Shown here: positions 40,637 through 48,819 of the stretch, one piece after another
Layout: each line of letters opens with the position of its first letter
Position numbering within the stretch: the stretch's first letter is position 1
Program-made: the position numbers and the translations under genes
From: Aldehydirespirator sp965204875
GTDB taxonomy: Bacteria; Actinomycetota; Acidimicrobiia; Acidimicrobiales; Aldehydirespiratoraceae
NCBI GenBank assembly: GCA_965204875.1
Contig: OZ242020.1
Span: forward strand, 2,542,001-2,606,000
Length of the DNA: 64,000 bases
Direction of reading: 5' to 3'
The notes under the pieces: generated by a model
The model's database searches: none
Seen by the model: the letters and a program-made list of their open reading frames with translations, nothing else
What the model was told of the DNA's origin: nothing

Positions 40637-41032
40637 TCAGTAGTCGAGGCCGAGGCGTTGGGACTCGGCGGTGAGATCGTTGGCGATGGCTTGTCGCTGA
40701 GCGTCGTCGTGCCGCTTGTAGTCCATGACATCGGTGAGAAGCACACGTCGCCGGTTGCCCACTCGCCGGTAGGGGATCTCGCGTTCCTCGAGCAGCCTGA
40801 CCAGGTAGGGCCGAGACACGTTGAGCAGGTCGGCGGCCTGCTGAGTGGTCAGCTCAGCGTGGATGGGGGCGACGGTCACTGCGTTGCCGTTGGCGATCTG
40901 AGCGAGGATCTCGACCAGGAGGCGAAGTGCCTGGCCGGGGATTTCGAGAGAGGTGTCGGCGTCATCCGCGGAAGTGAGAGTGAGGCTTCGCTGACCTCGG
41001 CGGTAAATCCGAATCCTACGAAGCCGTACCAC
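40637..41032 (-). CDS. small excisionase/MerR-type HTH protein (antitoxin-like)
   Basis: About 131 aa from GTG 41032; the longer frame to 41155 overlaps the preceding gene fully and is rejected. The conserved part is a helix-turn-helix of excisionase type: ELTTQQAADLLNVSRPYLVR and LLEEREIPYRRVGNRRRVLL. Proteins of this type usually act as antitoxins to an adjacent PIN-domain toxin; none follows here. It overlaps the upstream gene by 17 bp and is the last gene of the putative defence operon, so it may serve as its regulator. Confidence 0.65.
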   Translation of the reverse strand: MVRLRRIRIYRRGQRSLTLTSADDADTSLEIPGQALRLLVEILAQIANGNAVTVAPIHAELTTQQAADLLNVSRPYLVRLLEEREIPYRRVGNRRRVLLTDVMDYKRHDDAQRQAIANDLTAESQRLGLDY

Positions 41033-41879
41033 ATGATAGGTAGTTCCAGTCAATGAGTTGGGGGTGGGCCTGTAGTGCCCTGCGTGCAACCGCTTGTAAG
41101 TGCGTCTCGTTGAAGCGCTTCTGTTCGTTGGTTGAGGCAGCGCAAACAGCCGCAAGTGCTCGCGGCGCTAGTATTGAACTGTAAGTCAGCTGTGAGCGCT
41201 CGATAAACTTGTCCCATGAACTATTGTATAATATTTGATGGCAAGATTCAATCGTAAGTTTAGCCACAGCGGGTGCGCAGCGTGCTGCTTCCGATGCTAG
41301 GCGGTGTCTCCAGTAGGCTCGCGAGATAGGTGGGTCGGTAGCGATTCGGTATAGGCGGCGAATGTGTGGCAGTCCGCCGAGTCGGCGTAGCAGATTTCTT
41401 GTCGCGATATCCAGTTCCTTGCACTCATCTTTGGGCATGGTGGCGGGAGTGCGGGTCAGGATTTGAGCGTTGATTCGCGCCTTGAACGCTATGTCGGGTG
41501 GATCGGGAAACACTCCGGCTTGTAGCCAAGCGATGTGGCAAATGTACCACCATGGGCTTGAACGCGCTCGCTGCGGTTCGACGTGGCCGAGTTGCGATCC
41601 TATGTGCAATTCCCATTCGACCGGCGTTTGGAGCATCTCGTCGGCTGTCACCGGCTGGAGGGGTGGCACGGCTGCGATGAGTTCGGAGGTGATGTTGAGC
41701 CGGTCGCTTAGGTATGCGGCCAAGCTAGCTGTCGACTTGGTAGATCCGATTAGCTCTTGCTGCTTGGTAATCAACGTCGACGACGGATTTTCCGCTCGCT
41801 TCAGTTCGACAAGCGATTGTTGCCACGTCTTGAAGCTGCTTTCCACTTGATCTGGGACCGTTGCCGAAAGGGTTACCAT
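41016..41879 (-). CDS. unrecognised protein, fourth gene of the PP-loop/GHKL operon
   Basis: 287 aa, no signal peptide or membrane segment. An N-terminal helical part is followed by a Trp-rich stretch (EWELHIGSQLGHVEPQRARS then PWWYICHIAWLQAGVF) and a basic C-terminal helical half. The Trp-rich stretch reminded me of DUF6339-type proteins, an unverified recollection. The start overlaps the preceding gene by 7 bp. The codon use is richer in A/T than in the flanking metabolic genes (for example an A/T-rich run near 41220), a sign of transfer. Function unknown; context suggests a component of a defence system. Confidence 0.6.
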   Translation of the reverse strand: MVTLSATVPDQVESSFKTWQQSLVELKRAENPSSTLITKQQELIGSTKSTASLAAYLSDRLNITSELIAAVPPLQPVTADEMLQTPVEWELHIGSQLGHVEPQRARSSPWWYICHIAWLQAGVFPDPPDIAFKARINAQILTRTPATMPKDECKELDIATRNLLRRLGGLPHIRRLYRIATDPPISRAYWRHRLASEAARCAPAVAKLTIESCHQILYNSSWDKFIERSQLTYSSILAPRALAAVCAASTNEQKRFNETHLQAVARRALQAHPQLIDWNYLSCGTAS

Positions 41880-42709
41880 GACACATCCCCGTCTAGATCG
41901 AAGATTATCATGTCCTCCCCTAGCAGCAGCGAGGCCGCCCTCAGAGGGTCGTAGTTATCGTCGCCCGGGGTAGGGCACTCTAGGTCTAGAGCCTTGAGTT
42001 GAGCGGCGAGTTGATCTCCGATTGCTTCACGCTGGTCTTCACTACCGTCTTCATGGACGCCGGTGAATGCAGGTCGGCCATTGGCGTCGGCAAGAGCTGC
42101 GACAAACGCTGCAAGCAATATTGTTTTCGCAGTGGGATGGTCTGGCTCTTGTTGGCATTTCTTCAGGTCTTTGTGATTCATAGAGATCTGGTAGATCGGG
42201 TGGCTGTACGCGCAGCGTAGTTCTCTAGATTTAACTGTGTCGTCGCCGATGAAGCGCAGGAGACTGCTCTTCGGCGAGGCTAGGTTATGATGCTGCCCGC
42301 GCGCAAGCCACTGGCCTGCGTGGACAGCCACACTCGCGCCGAGATCACTCCACGCGCCATTTAGTCGGGCAGTGGCCAGTTCGCAGTCGTGAACTGCTAT
42401 GATGCCTGGTCGGGCTTGAGCGCCGTCTAGAGAGATTGTCGCGTTATCAATGTTGAATTCGTGATTCGAAGCTCCATTCGCCGCACATGTCAGGCTACTG
42501 GTGAAGGTGTCCGAGGAGACGATTTCGACAGCGTAACTTGCCATGCCGTCAATGATTAGGCGATCCAAATCTGGAGCGCCGCTTAGATCGTGGCGAGCAC
42601 TGATCGCGCTGCCGCCACGTAGCGATATCATTGTGCAGCCATACATTCCTTCGGGGTAATCACAGGAAAGAGAATCGAGGCGGCAGTCGAGTGTAGGAAT
42701 GATGTTCAT
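41873..42709 (-). CDS. unrecognised protein, third gene of the PP-loop/GHKL operon
   Basis: 278 aa from ATG 42709, which overlaps the stop of the restored GHKL frame as ATGA. Asp-rich, without membrane segments or a motif I recognise. Visible features are AVHAGQWLARGQHHNLASPK near the middle, which could be a binding surface, and a helical C-terminus ending in an acidic IIFDLDGDVSW. The tight overlap on both sides means it is translated together with its neighbours. The longer frame to 42763 enters the upstream gene. Confidence 0.6.
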   Translation of the reverse strand: MNIIPTLDCRLDSLSCDYPEGMYGCTMISLRGGSAISARHDLSGAPDLDRLIIDGMASYAVEIVSSDTFTSSLTCAANGASNHEFNIDNATISLDGAQARPGIIAVHDCELATARLNGAWSDLGASVAVHAGQWLARGQHHNLASPKSSLLRFIGDDTVKSRELRCAYSHPIYQISMNHKDLKKCQQEPDHPTAKTILLAAFVAALADANGRPAFTGVHEDGSEDQREAIGDQLAAQLKALDLECPTPGDDNYDPLRAASLLLGEDMIIFDLDGDVSW

Positions 42710-44606
42710 GCGCGCCTGCTGACTATTGCCGTCACCGCTTCCCAGTTCAACGGAGCTTGGCATACTTCAACGCGAAGCTCTTGCTGATTCGCGGGCACCT
42801 TTAGTTCGTAAACCCATTCGCCTTCGCCGTCGTCCGCAGGTCGGATCAGCAGAGGATCGTCTGCGGCCGGTTTACGGTCAGCGGGCTGCGAACCCGATCC
42901 TACTACGACGGCCACCCCGACATGGGATGGACGACGGTAGCCTTGGTCAAAGTCCCATCGAACGACGGCCACCGAGCCGCCGACCGGGACGAACAGCTTG
43001 CGTATGCCTCTGATGTTTCCCTGACGCCATGTAACAGGTCGCACCACAGGATCTGGACCCGGGGGCAGTGGGGGGTGGGGCCACGGTACTGGTTCCGGAT
43101 GCGGGTCGGGTGGGTAAGGCGAAGGCTCTGGCGGTGGGGTCGGTGCGGGATCCGGTCCGGGTTCGGGCTGAGGCCAAGGCAGTTCTCCGGCGGGGGGGGG
43201 GGGGTCGGTCGCAGAGGAGCGACTTCAACGTCGCGCGCATCGGGCCTGGTGTCGAAGATGCGCAACACATCGGGAATCCATTCGTCGGCTGGCTGCTCGC
43301 CGACAGCGCCCTTAAGTATCTCCTGCACCTCTGTCAGGCCAGCTATCGCATCTTTGCCTGCGTCGCCGGGCGCTTTGGCAGTATTGATTTCTAGGTGCGA
43401 GTCGGTTTCACATTCCTTGATGACGGTTGCCAACTCGCCAGCGGCGTCAAAGACTGCGTTGAACGCTCTAAATCCGCTGAAATCAGAACTTCCAAGCTTT
43501 GGCGCGTCATCAGTAATGCGCATCCCGTTGCGAAACACGGTGATGTTAGTAGTCTTCCCGGGCGTGTATCGCCACCAGAGCGAACTGTCTTTGCACTGCA
43601 CTGCGTTACCTTCGGTGAGCGTTTCCCAGGCAGCCCAAGCGTTAGCACCCGAGCCGTAGCCGCGGCGTCCCTTCTTCGCTCTGAGTTGGTGCTTTTTCGC
43701 TTCTAGGCGGCGCCGTACCTCAGTCTCGTCGAGCGATATTTCCGTCCTCATGTCCGATTGGTATACCATCTCGAGGCGTCTTTGCCGCAGCGCGACCATG
43801 AAGTGCTTCGCTACGGCGTCGAATATTCGGTCTAGGTACGGGTCGCTGGCGAGGTTGTCTCTGCTTTCTGCATGGGAAACGGGTTCGTCTAGCGAGTTGT
43901 AAGCTAGAATCACGACTGTCGTTCCGCGTTCCGGAACTTGCAGCCAAACGGGAAGGCTCGCCGGTTCAGCTGGGTGGGCCTCGAAGCCGCGGAAGTTCGC
44001 AACGTGTCTCGCTGATGTCAGGCAGCCCTGTCCCACCCGATGCAATGGGCCGCTGTCGGCGCACGACAACAGTTGACCTGCAAGCATCGTTTGGCCACCG
44101 AATATCGGACCGTCTTCGCCGCTTGACGCGTACACCACGTATCGTAGATCGGACGCGTCGAGAGCCGTTAGGTGTCCCGCTCCGACTGAACCGAGTTTGC
44201 CTGCTCCGTCTGTTCCCACCTTAGGTGACATTGATTTAGCCAACAGTCTCCGGTATTCTCTAAGCGATAGGCCGGTGCCGTTGTCTTCGCAGAACAAGCA
44301 GGTAACTGTTTGAACGCTGAGAGCGCCCTGAATGCTCTCCAGTGCTGCTCTCGCTATCGGAGTCTGCTTGAGATCTGGGTTGATTGCGGCTATCGCTTCG
44401 CGGTAACCTTCTATGTCCGGCAACTCATCGACCGGTATTCGCGCGATCCGAAAGCACACCTTTGTGGCGTCGGCATCCAGGGCGTTCTGAACGAGTTCAC
44501 GCACGACGATTTCGTCGTTTACGCCTTCCCCAGACCGGAACCCCTCGGGTACCGACCTATTTTCCACAAATGCGAGACGAGGCTTATCCGTGTCTGTCAC
44601 GTGCAT
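42706..44606 (-). CDS. GHKL (MORC/Hsp90-like) ATPase with proline linker; frame broken at a 13-base homopolymer
   Basis: Starts ATG 44606, 11 nt after the PP-loop gene stop. GHKL ATPase motifs: N-box VRELVQNALDADATK (residues ~35-49), DNGTGLSLREYRRLL with the ATP-binding Asp, and KLGSVGAGHLTAL. An S5-like region follows. At the 13-C run (43192-43204 on the + strand) the frame given by the sequence ends in an unlikely tail (stop at 42903). One added base puts translation into a Pro-every-second-residue linker (PEPGPDPAPTPPPEPSP) and then a C-terminal domain (GGSVAVVRWDFDQGYR and WVYELKVPANQQELRVEV) ending at 42706. MORC-like ATPases are known in predicted restriction systems. Full length would be ~633 aa. 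Confidence 0.78.
43192..43204. repeat. 13-G homopolymer in the GHKL gene
   Basis: Thirteen consecutive G on the + strand (C in the coding sense) at the border between ATPase and proline linker. Fourteen or eleven would join the two frames. It is either a slippage switch or a sequencing/assembly error. Confidence 0.85.
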
Positions 44607-44617
44607 CTCCTCATCGC

Positions 44618-45581
44618 TCAGTCCGTGCAGGAACAGGGTACTTGGACTTCGGTGTTTCCTGCGTTGGCACCGTTGTCATTGAGCGCCTCGGGCAGAGAGG
44701 CGCGGAGCATAATGGCTCCGTAGTCGGTGTCGTGGAACATTCCGATGCGGCCGTTGCGAGTGGTGGACGGCCGCCCGTACTGCTGCTCAATGCGCGCCCA
44801 CCAGCGGATATCGACTGGCGTGTCGCGAGCTTTTTCTGGCTCGTCGCCGCTGATCTGCGCTGCAAGCCGTGCTAGGGCCGCAGGACCTTTCAAGAAGCAG
44901 TAGACGCAGTTGCCTGCACCGTCGGGAATGCGGAGTTCGGGGAGGCCGTGCGGTGGTTGAGACCAGTAGGTCTGAACGTCCTCGTCCGTGACGCCGTTGT
45001 CGCTCAACGGGCAGTACACCAATTCCCCCGCTGGTTGAATCGTGTCGCGACAACTCGCTCCCGCAGCACCTTCTGCTTTCAGTGATCGCCACATGACCGT
45101 TTGTACCCTTTCGTGTTCATCTGCCCGTAACCCCAGTAGGGACACGAACCTCTGGGGCACCCCGTAGCGGCCCCAGATGTCTGCCCAACCTCGCGGGCCG
45201 GTCGCGCGGTGTCCCAGTTCCGCTGCTGTAAAATCTCGCCAGTCCTGTTGCGGACGAGCCCATGGCGCTTCGCATGCGACTCTCAGGCGAGACTCGCGTT
45301 CTCCTCGGTCCAGAGTCCCCTGATAGCGTGCCGCAACTACCGATGCCGAAGCCAGACGGTGATCTCGGTGGTGTCCCTGCCTTGCTGGTCCGGGCCCGCC
45401 GAACAGCCAGTCGGCTGTCAACTCGTGGCCCGGTTGCACCTTCAATTCTGTCGTGCACATTCGCCTCCACCTTGAGGGCAGCCGTGACCACGAGACCATC
45501 TCTTCAAAGGCTTCCCCTCGAGAACGGTAGCCGGGACGTTTCGGACTGTCTTCGTTGGTCGCTGGCGTGCGTCGTACCAGG
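44618..45581 (-). pseudogene. PP-loop (PAPS-reductase-like) protein, C-terminal part, cut off by IS30
   Basis: Continues the protein whose start is at 46644-46965. Family features are SRWRRMCTTELKVQP (the Cys/Lys motif of PAPS-reductase-like proteins), LLGLRADEHERVQ (the LR-ADE motif), and a later NCVYCFLKGP Cys pair that may bind zinc or an Fe-S cluster. The frame is open up to the IS edge and joins the first part in frame when 1061 bp are removed. The GHKL gene starts 11 nt after its stop. Confidence 0.78.
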
Positions 45582-46643
45582 GCAAGCTCTATTGGTGATC
45601 GCGACAGTGGGCAGTGTATTGGGTTAGTGCGCTGTTCCAGTTGTGGATGCGTCGGGGCATGGTGTTGAGGTGGTCTTCGATGATGGCGAGTTTGACGGGT
45701 CCGATGTTGAGGTCGGTTGCTTTGGGGAGCCAGCGGCGGATTATGCGGTTGGTGTTTTCGTTGCTGCCGCGCTGCCAGGGTGAGTGGGGGTCGCAGATGT
45801 AGACCTTGAGGTCTGGGAGGGCTTTTTCGATTTTGGGCCAGTGGGCGATCTCGCGGCCTTGGTCCCAGGTGAGGGTGCGGACCATGTGAGCGGGCTGGCG
45901 GCCCAACGCGGCGATGACCGCCGCGTTGACCTCGTCTGCGGTGTGGCCGTTGGGCAGCGCGGCGAGCAGCGCGTAGCGGCTGACCCGCTCGATGAGGGTG
46001 ACCACCGCGCTGCGGTTGTGGGCGCCGATGATGAGGTCGCCCTCCCAATGCCCTGCCTCCAGCCGTGCCGCGACCGCATCGGGACGCTGCGCTATGGGCT
46101 TGAAACCGCCCAGCACGCTGCGCTTGGCGCGTTCGCAGCGGCTGCGGGGCTTGCGGCGGCGCCGGCGGCGCGCAAGCAGCCTCCAGGTGTTCTCGGGCAG
46201 GCCCCGGTCGCTGCGGTAGCACCCCTGATAGATCGTCTCCCCACAGATCGCCATGCCCTGCTCGCTGAGGTCGGCCGCGACCGTGTGCGGCGCCCACTTC
46301 CTGGCCAGCCCCGCCTTGACCGCCGCAGCCAGCAGAGGATCCCCAACCAGCTTCGGCGTCTTCGGACGACGCGCCCGCGCCTCGGCCCCGGCCTGCGCCG
46401 CCTCAGCCCGATAGGCGCAGACCCCGCCGTTGCGGCGCAGCTCCCGCCACACCGTCGAGCGGTGCCGGCCCAACAGGCCGCTGATCTCCCCCACCCCCAA
46501 CCCCGACCTCGCCAGCACCTCAAGCTGCGCGCGCTCGGATGAGCACAAACTCCGTGCCATACTCCTGAACCTCCACCGGATGATCGCCGACACCTACAAT
46601 CGGCCATCATGGCCGATCCGTCGCGATCACCGGTGGAGCTTGC
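45582..46643 (-). mobile_element. IS30-family insertion sequence, copy 2 (inverted)
   Basis: 1062 bp, almost identical to copy 1 at 14959-16020 and in opposite orientation, about 29.6 kb away. The ends GCAAGCTC...GAGCTTGC are the same. It splits the PP-loop gene. Both halves of each host gene are still side by side, so recombination between the copies has not inverted the intervening DNA in the assembled form. Confidence 0.92.
45589..46593 (-). CDS. IS30-family transposase (copy 2)
   Basis: 334 aa, intact, same domain layout as copy 1: HTH near residues 30-55, DDE core with HWEGDLIIG, LTWDQGREIAHW and SPWQRGSNEN. It differs from copy 1 in APHT for APQS and KATD for KGTD. The near identity of the two copies implies recent transposition. 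Confidence 0.93.
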   Translation of the reverse strand: MSAIIRWRFRSMARSLCSSERAQLEVLARSGLGVGEISGLLGRHRSTVWRELRRNGGVCAYRAEAAQAGAEARARRPKTPKLVGDPLLAAAVKAGLARKWAPHTVAADLSEQGMAICGETIYQGCYRSDRGLPENTWRLLARRRRRRKPRSRCERAKRSVLGGFKPIAQRPDAVAARLEAGHWEGDLIIGAHNRSAVVTLIERVSRYALLAALPNGHTADEVNAAVIAALGRQPAHMVRTLTWDQGREIAHWPKIEKALPDLKVYICDPHSPWQRGSNENTNRIIRRWLPKATDLNIGPVKLAIIEDHLNTMPRRIHNWNSALTQYTAHCRDHQ

Positions 46644-46965
46644 GCAGCTTGTAAGTTCGCTGTCGGGTGTAACCGAACCGCGCCGCCTTCTCAACTGCAC
46701 ACGCCTCGTACCACAGGCACGGAACGCCGTAACGGGTCTCTATCTCTTCGCAGATCTTTCGTGTGAACTCGTATGTTCCTGAATGTTCTGCTGTGGTATT
46801 AGCAAATAGCACCACATCTCCGCGCTCGCTTCGCAGTGCTCCGCTATCAGCGAGGAGCAACGTCATCAGCGCAGAGCTGCGCCCGCCGGAAAATCGCACG
46901 ACATGCGGCAAGGACTCGTGTTCAGGGTCCCTATAGGCCAACGGCGGCACCGCAGCAGGCAGCAC
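46644..46965 (-). pseudogene. PP-loop (PAPS-reductase-like) protein, N-terminal part
   Basis: First ~108 residues, interrupted by IS30 copy 2. The PP-loop nucleotide-binding motif VVRFSGGRSSALMTLLLAD lies ~20 residues in, then VVLFANTTAEHSGTYEFTRK and YGVPCLWYEACAVEK. GTG 46965 is the best start found; no ATG is near. Such proteins (relatives of CysH and DndC) activate sulfate or nucleotides with ATP and occur in phage-defence islands. As first gene of the operon, its disruption could also silence the genes downstream unless the IS provides a promoter. Confidence 0.75.
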
Positions 46966-47096
46966 TATCCGAACTCCGCAGCGAATGACCGCTTCGTGTG
47001 ATTCGATGTGTTCGCTCGAGGGCGCACAGCCCCGGCTCGGCGGAGGTTCATGCGATGGAGGATGATACAGCGCGCACCGCCCACGCGAGCGGATGT

Positions 47097-47402
47097 CTAG
47101 ATGGGGAGGCCGTTGGCGGCTATGGGTGTGGTCATGGCCATGTCGGGCGGCGCGGCGAGCAGTTCCATGAGGGCGGGCATGGCCGCCTGCATGGCCTCGT
47201 TGGCGGCGTGGCCCTGGGCGGCCTCCATGCTGGACATGAGGGCGAAGAACCAGTACGTGCCTTTCTCGCCCCGGTGATACGAGTACGACTCCACGCCCTC
47301 CACGGACTCGCTGGCCGCGACGATGGCTCGCAGCGCGGCGTCCATCTCCTCGCTCTTGCCCTCGCGGCAGGTGAACTTCGCGAACACTGACACCTTCGAC
47401 AT
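47097..47402 (-). CDS. antibiotic biosynthesis monooxygenase (ABM) domain protein
   Basis: 101 aa from ATG 47402, preceded by GAGAGGA. A single ferredoxin-like ABM domain: VSVFAKFTCREGKSEEMD, SYSYHRGEKGTYWFFALMSS and MEAAQGHAANEAMQAAM. Family members are small heme- or cofactor-free monooxygenases or quinol-oxidising stress proteins; the substrate is unknown. It lies alone, outside the defence operon. Confidence 0.8.
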   Translation of the reverse strand: MSKVSVFAKFTCREGKSEEMDAALRAIVAASESVEGVESYSYHRGEKGTYWFFALMSSMEAAQGHAANEAMQAAMPALMELLAAPPDMAMTTPIAANGLPI

Positions 47403-47569
47403 GATCCGGTCCTCTCTCCGCTGTCGGATTCATGGCCGGCCCCTTTGTGGCCGGGCCTCTTGGATCCGGCCCGGGCGTCGCCGCCAGGACCCGAGCACGC
47501 CCACGAACGCTAACCGGCGCCGCCGGCAACGACCGCCCTGGCGCGATGGCGACCGGCACCTGCCTCGGA

Positions 47570-47667
47570 TTAGCTTGCCGCCCGGCGCTACCGCACGTCG
47601 GGCGAACCTACACCGTGATGCATCCACCATTCGGGTTAGCTTGCTGCGCGACGCCGCCGCACGTCGG
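47570..47667. repeat. 32-bp imperfect repeat, 66-bp period, before the PPOX-fold gene
   Basis: Segments at 47570-47601 and 47636-47667 share TTAGCTTG and CGCACGTCGG. They fill much of the 279-bp spacer between the ABM and PPOX-fold genes; no gene is seen there. Confidence 0.8.
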
Positions 47668-47681
47668 CAGGAGGGCCGGGC

Positions 47682-48206
47682 ATGGGCATCAAGCAGCGCT
47701 CGCAGATCGAGATGACCAGCGAGGAGGCGGCGCGGTTCCTGGCCGAGTCCCGCACCTGCACGATGGCGACGATCGGCCCGGACGGTGCGGTGCATCTGGT
47801 GGCCATGTGGTACGCCTGGCTCGACGGGCATATCTGGCTGGAGTCCAAGGCCAAGGCGCAGAAGATCGTCAACCTGCGCCGCAACGGGCGGCTCTCGGTG
47901 ATGGTCGAGGCAGGCAACACCTACGACACCCTCAGAGGCGTCTCCCTCGAAGGCCGCGGCATCGTCACCGACGACGCCGATGAGCTGTGGCGAGTGGGTG
48001 TCGACGTCTGGGAGCGCTACAACGGCCCCTACTCCGAGGAGGTCAAGCCGTTCGTCGAGGCCATGCTGCGAAGGCGGGTGGCGGTGCGCCTCGACGTCGA
48101 GCGGATGCGCACCTGGGACCACCGCAAGCTCGGCCTCGGCCCGATGGAGATCGCCGGAACCACCGCACCCCACATCGACGGCCCCGGCCTCCCAGGCCCC
48201 GGCTGA
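47682..48206 (+). CDS. pyridoxamine-phosphate-oxidase-fold flavin/F420-type protein
   Basis: 174 aa from ATG 47682 with AGGAGGG upstream. Split-barrel fold: ARFLAESRTCTMATIGPDG at residues ~17-35, VAMWYAWLDGHIWLESK, and KAQKIVNLRRNGRLSVMVE. This pattern fits the actinobacterial F420- or FMN-dependent PPOX class rather than true PdxH. Substrate unknown. It converges on the VOC gene with a perfect inverted repeat in between. Confidence 0.8.
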   Translation: MGIKQRSQIEMTSEEAARFLAESRTCTMATIGPDGAVHLVAMWYAWLDGHIWLESKAKAQKIVNLRRNGRLSVMVEAGNTYDTLRGVSLEGRGIVTDDADELWRVGVDVWERYNGPYSEEVKPFVEAMLRRRVAVRLDVERMRTWDHRKLGLGPMEIAGTTAPHIDGPGLPGPG

Positions 48207-48259
48207 GTGCGCTAGGACGAACCCGATCTTTCTGGCCCCGGCCGAAGCGGGTACGCCTC

Positions 48260-48299
48260 TACCGCTGGGTGAGAGGGGCGTGGCGGGTAACCAGCGGTA
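48260..48299. terminator. inverted repeat between convergent genes
   Basis: TACCGCTGG (48260-48268) and its exact complement CCAGCGGTA (48291-48299), with a 22-nt loop, lie between the converging PPOX-fold and VOC genes. A bidirectional terminator is plausible, though no U-tract is present. Confidence 0.4.
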
Positions 48300-48325
48300 C
48301 TCAGGCCGGCAGACCCCGAGGGAGT

Positions 48326-48730
48326 TCACGCAGGGTCTGGCATCTCGGCGGTGCCGTAGCCGATGTCTGCCTCACCCTCGGTGAAGAACGCCTTCCACAT
48401 GCAGCCGTCCGGGTCGGTGACCCACGACTTGTGCTGGAGATGGTAGCCGCACACCAGGTCGTTCTGGTCGGCGCGGGTCATGCCGGCGCTGTCGAGGTGT
48501 CCTCGCATGTCCTCAAGCTCGCTGCGGGTCTCGACCTGGATGCCGTAGTGCGCCGACCCCGCAGCGCCGGAGCCGTGCGTGTCGAGCGAGAAGTTGACGC
48601 GGGGATCCTCAAGCATCCACTTGGCATAGTCTGGACGCCGCAGTGCGGGCTCGACCCCGAACAGCCGGGTGTAGAACTCGACGGAACCCTCAAGGTCGCT
48701 GACCTGCAATCCGATGTGCATGCGCCTCAT
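48326..48730 (-). CDS. VOC-family (ArsI/CadI-like) metalloenzyme
   Basis: 134 aa from ATG 48730; TACAGT ends 7 nt upstream. One glyoxalase/VOC fold: MHIGLQVSDLEGSVEFYTRL then FGVEPALRRPDYAKWML, HYGIQVETRSELE and SWVTDPDGCMWKAFF. The layout follows ArsI/CadI proteins, which break carbon-arsenic bonds or bind cadmium. In those the thiolate motif has adjacent Cys; here the matching site is VCGYHLQ with a single Cys, so the arsenic function is uncertain. No arsR lies nearby. Confidence 0.75.
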   Translation of the reverse strand: MRRMHIGLQVSDLEGSVEFYTRLFGVEPALRRPDYAKWMLEDPRVNFSLDTHGSGAAGSAHYGIQVETRSELEDMRGHLDSAGMTRADQNDLVCGYHLQHKSWVTDPDGCMWKAFFTEGEADIGYGTAEMPDPA

Positions 48731-48737
48731 CGCAACA

Positions 48738-48743
48738 ACTGTA
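48738..48743 (-). promoter_or_regulatory. putative -10 box for the VOC gene
   Basis: TACAGT on the minus strand ending 7 nt before ATG 48730; no ribosome site between. Confidence 0.4.
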
Positions 48744-48819
48744 TTGTCGCCGGGCTTAGTCCGGGCTGAGTCCGTGCGGGTTCCAGCAGCCGTGCCGGGC
48801 GCGACGAGAGGAGGGCGCG

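Noticed and set aside
41033..41155. N-terminal extension of the HTH protein to a start at 41155
   Set aside because: This part lies wholly inside the preceding gene in another frame and has no resemblance to the family; GTG 41032 gives a normal-sized protein.
14959..45582. Composite transposon or large inversion mediated by the two IS30 copies
   Set aside because: Each copy splits a different gene whose two halves are still adjacent, so these are two separate insertions and the segment is not inverted in this assembly.
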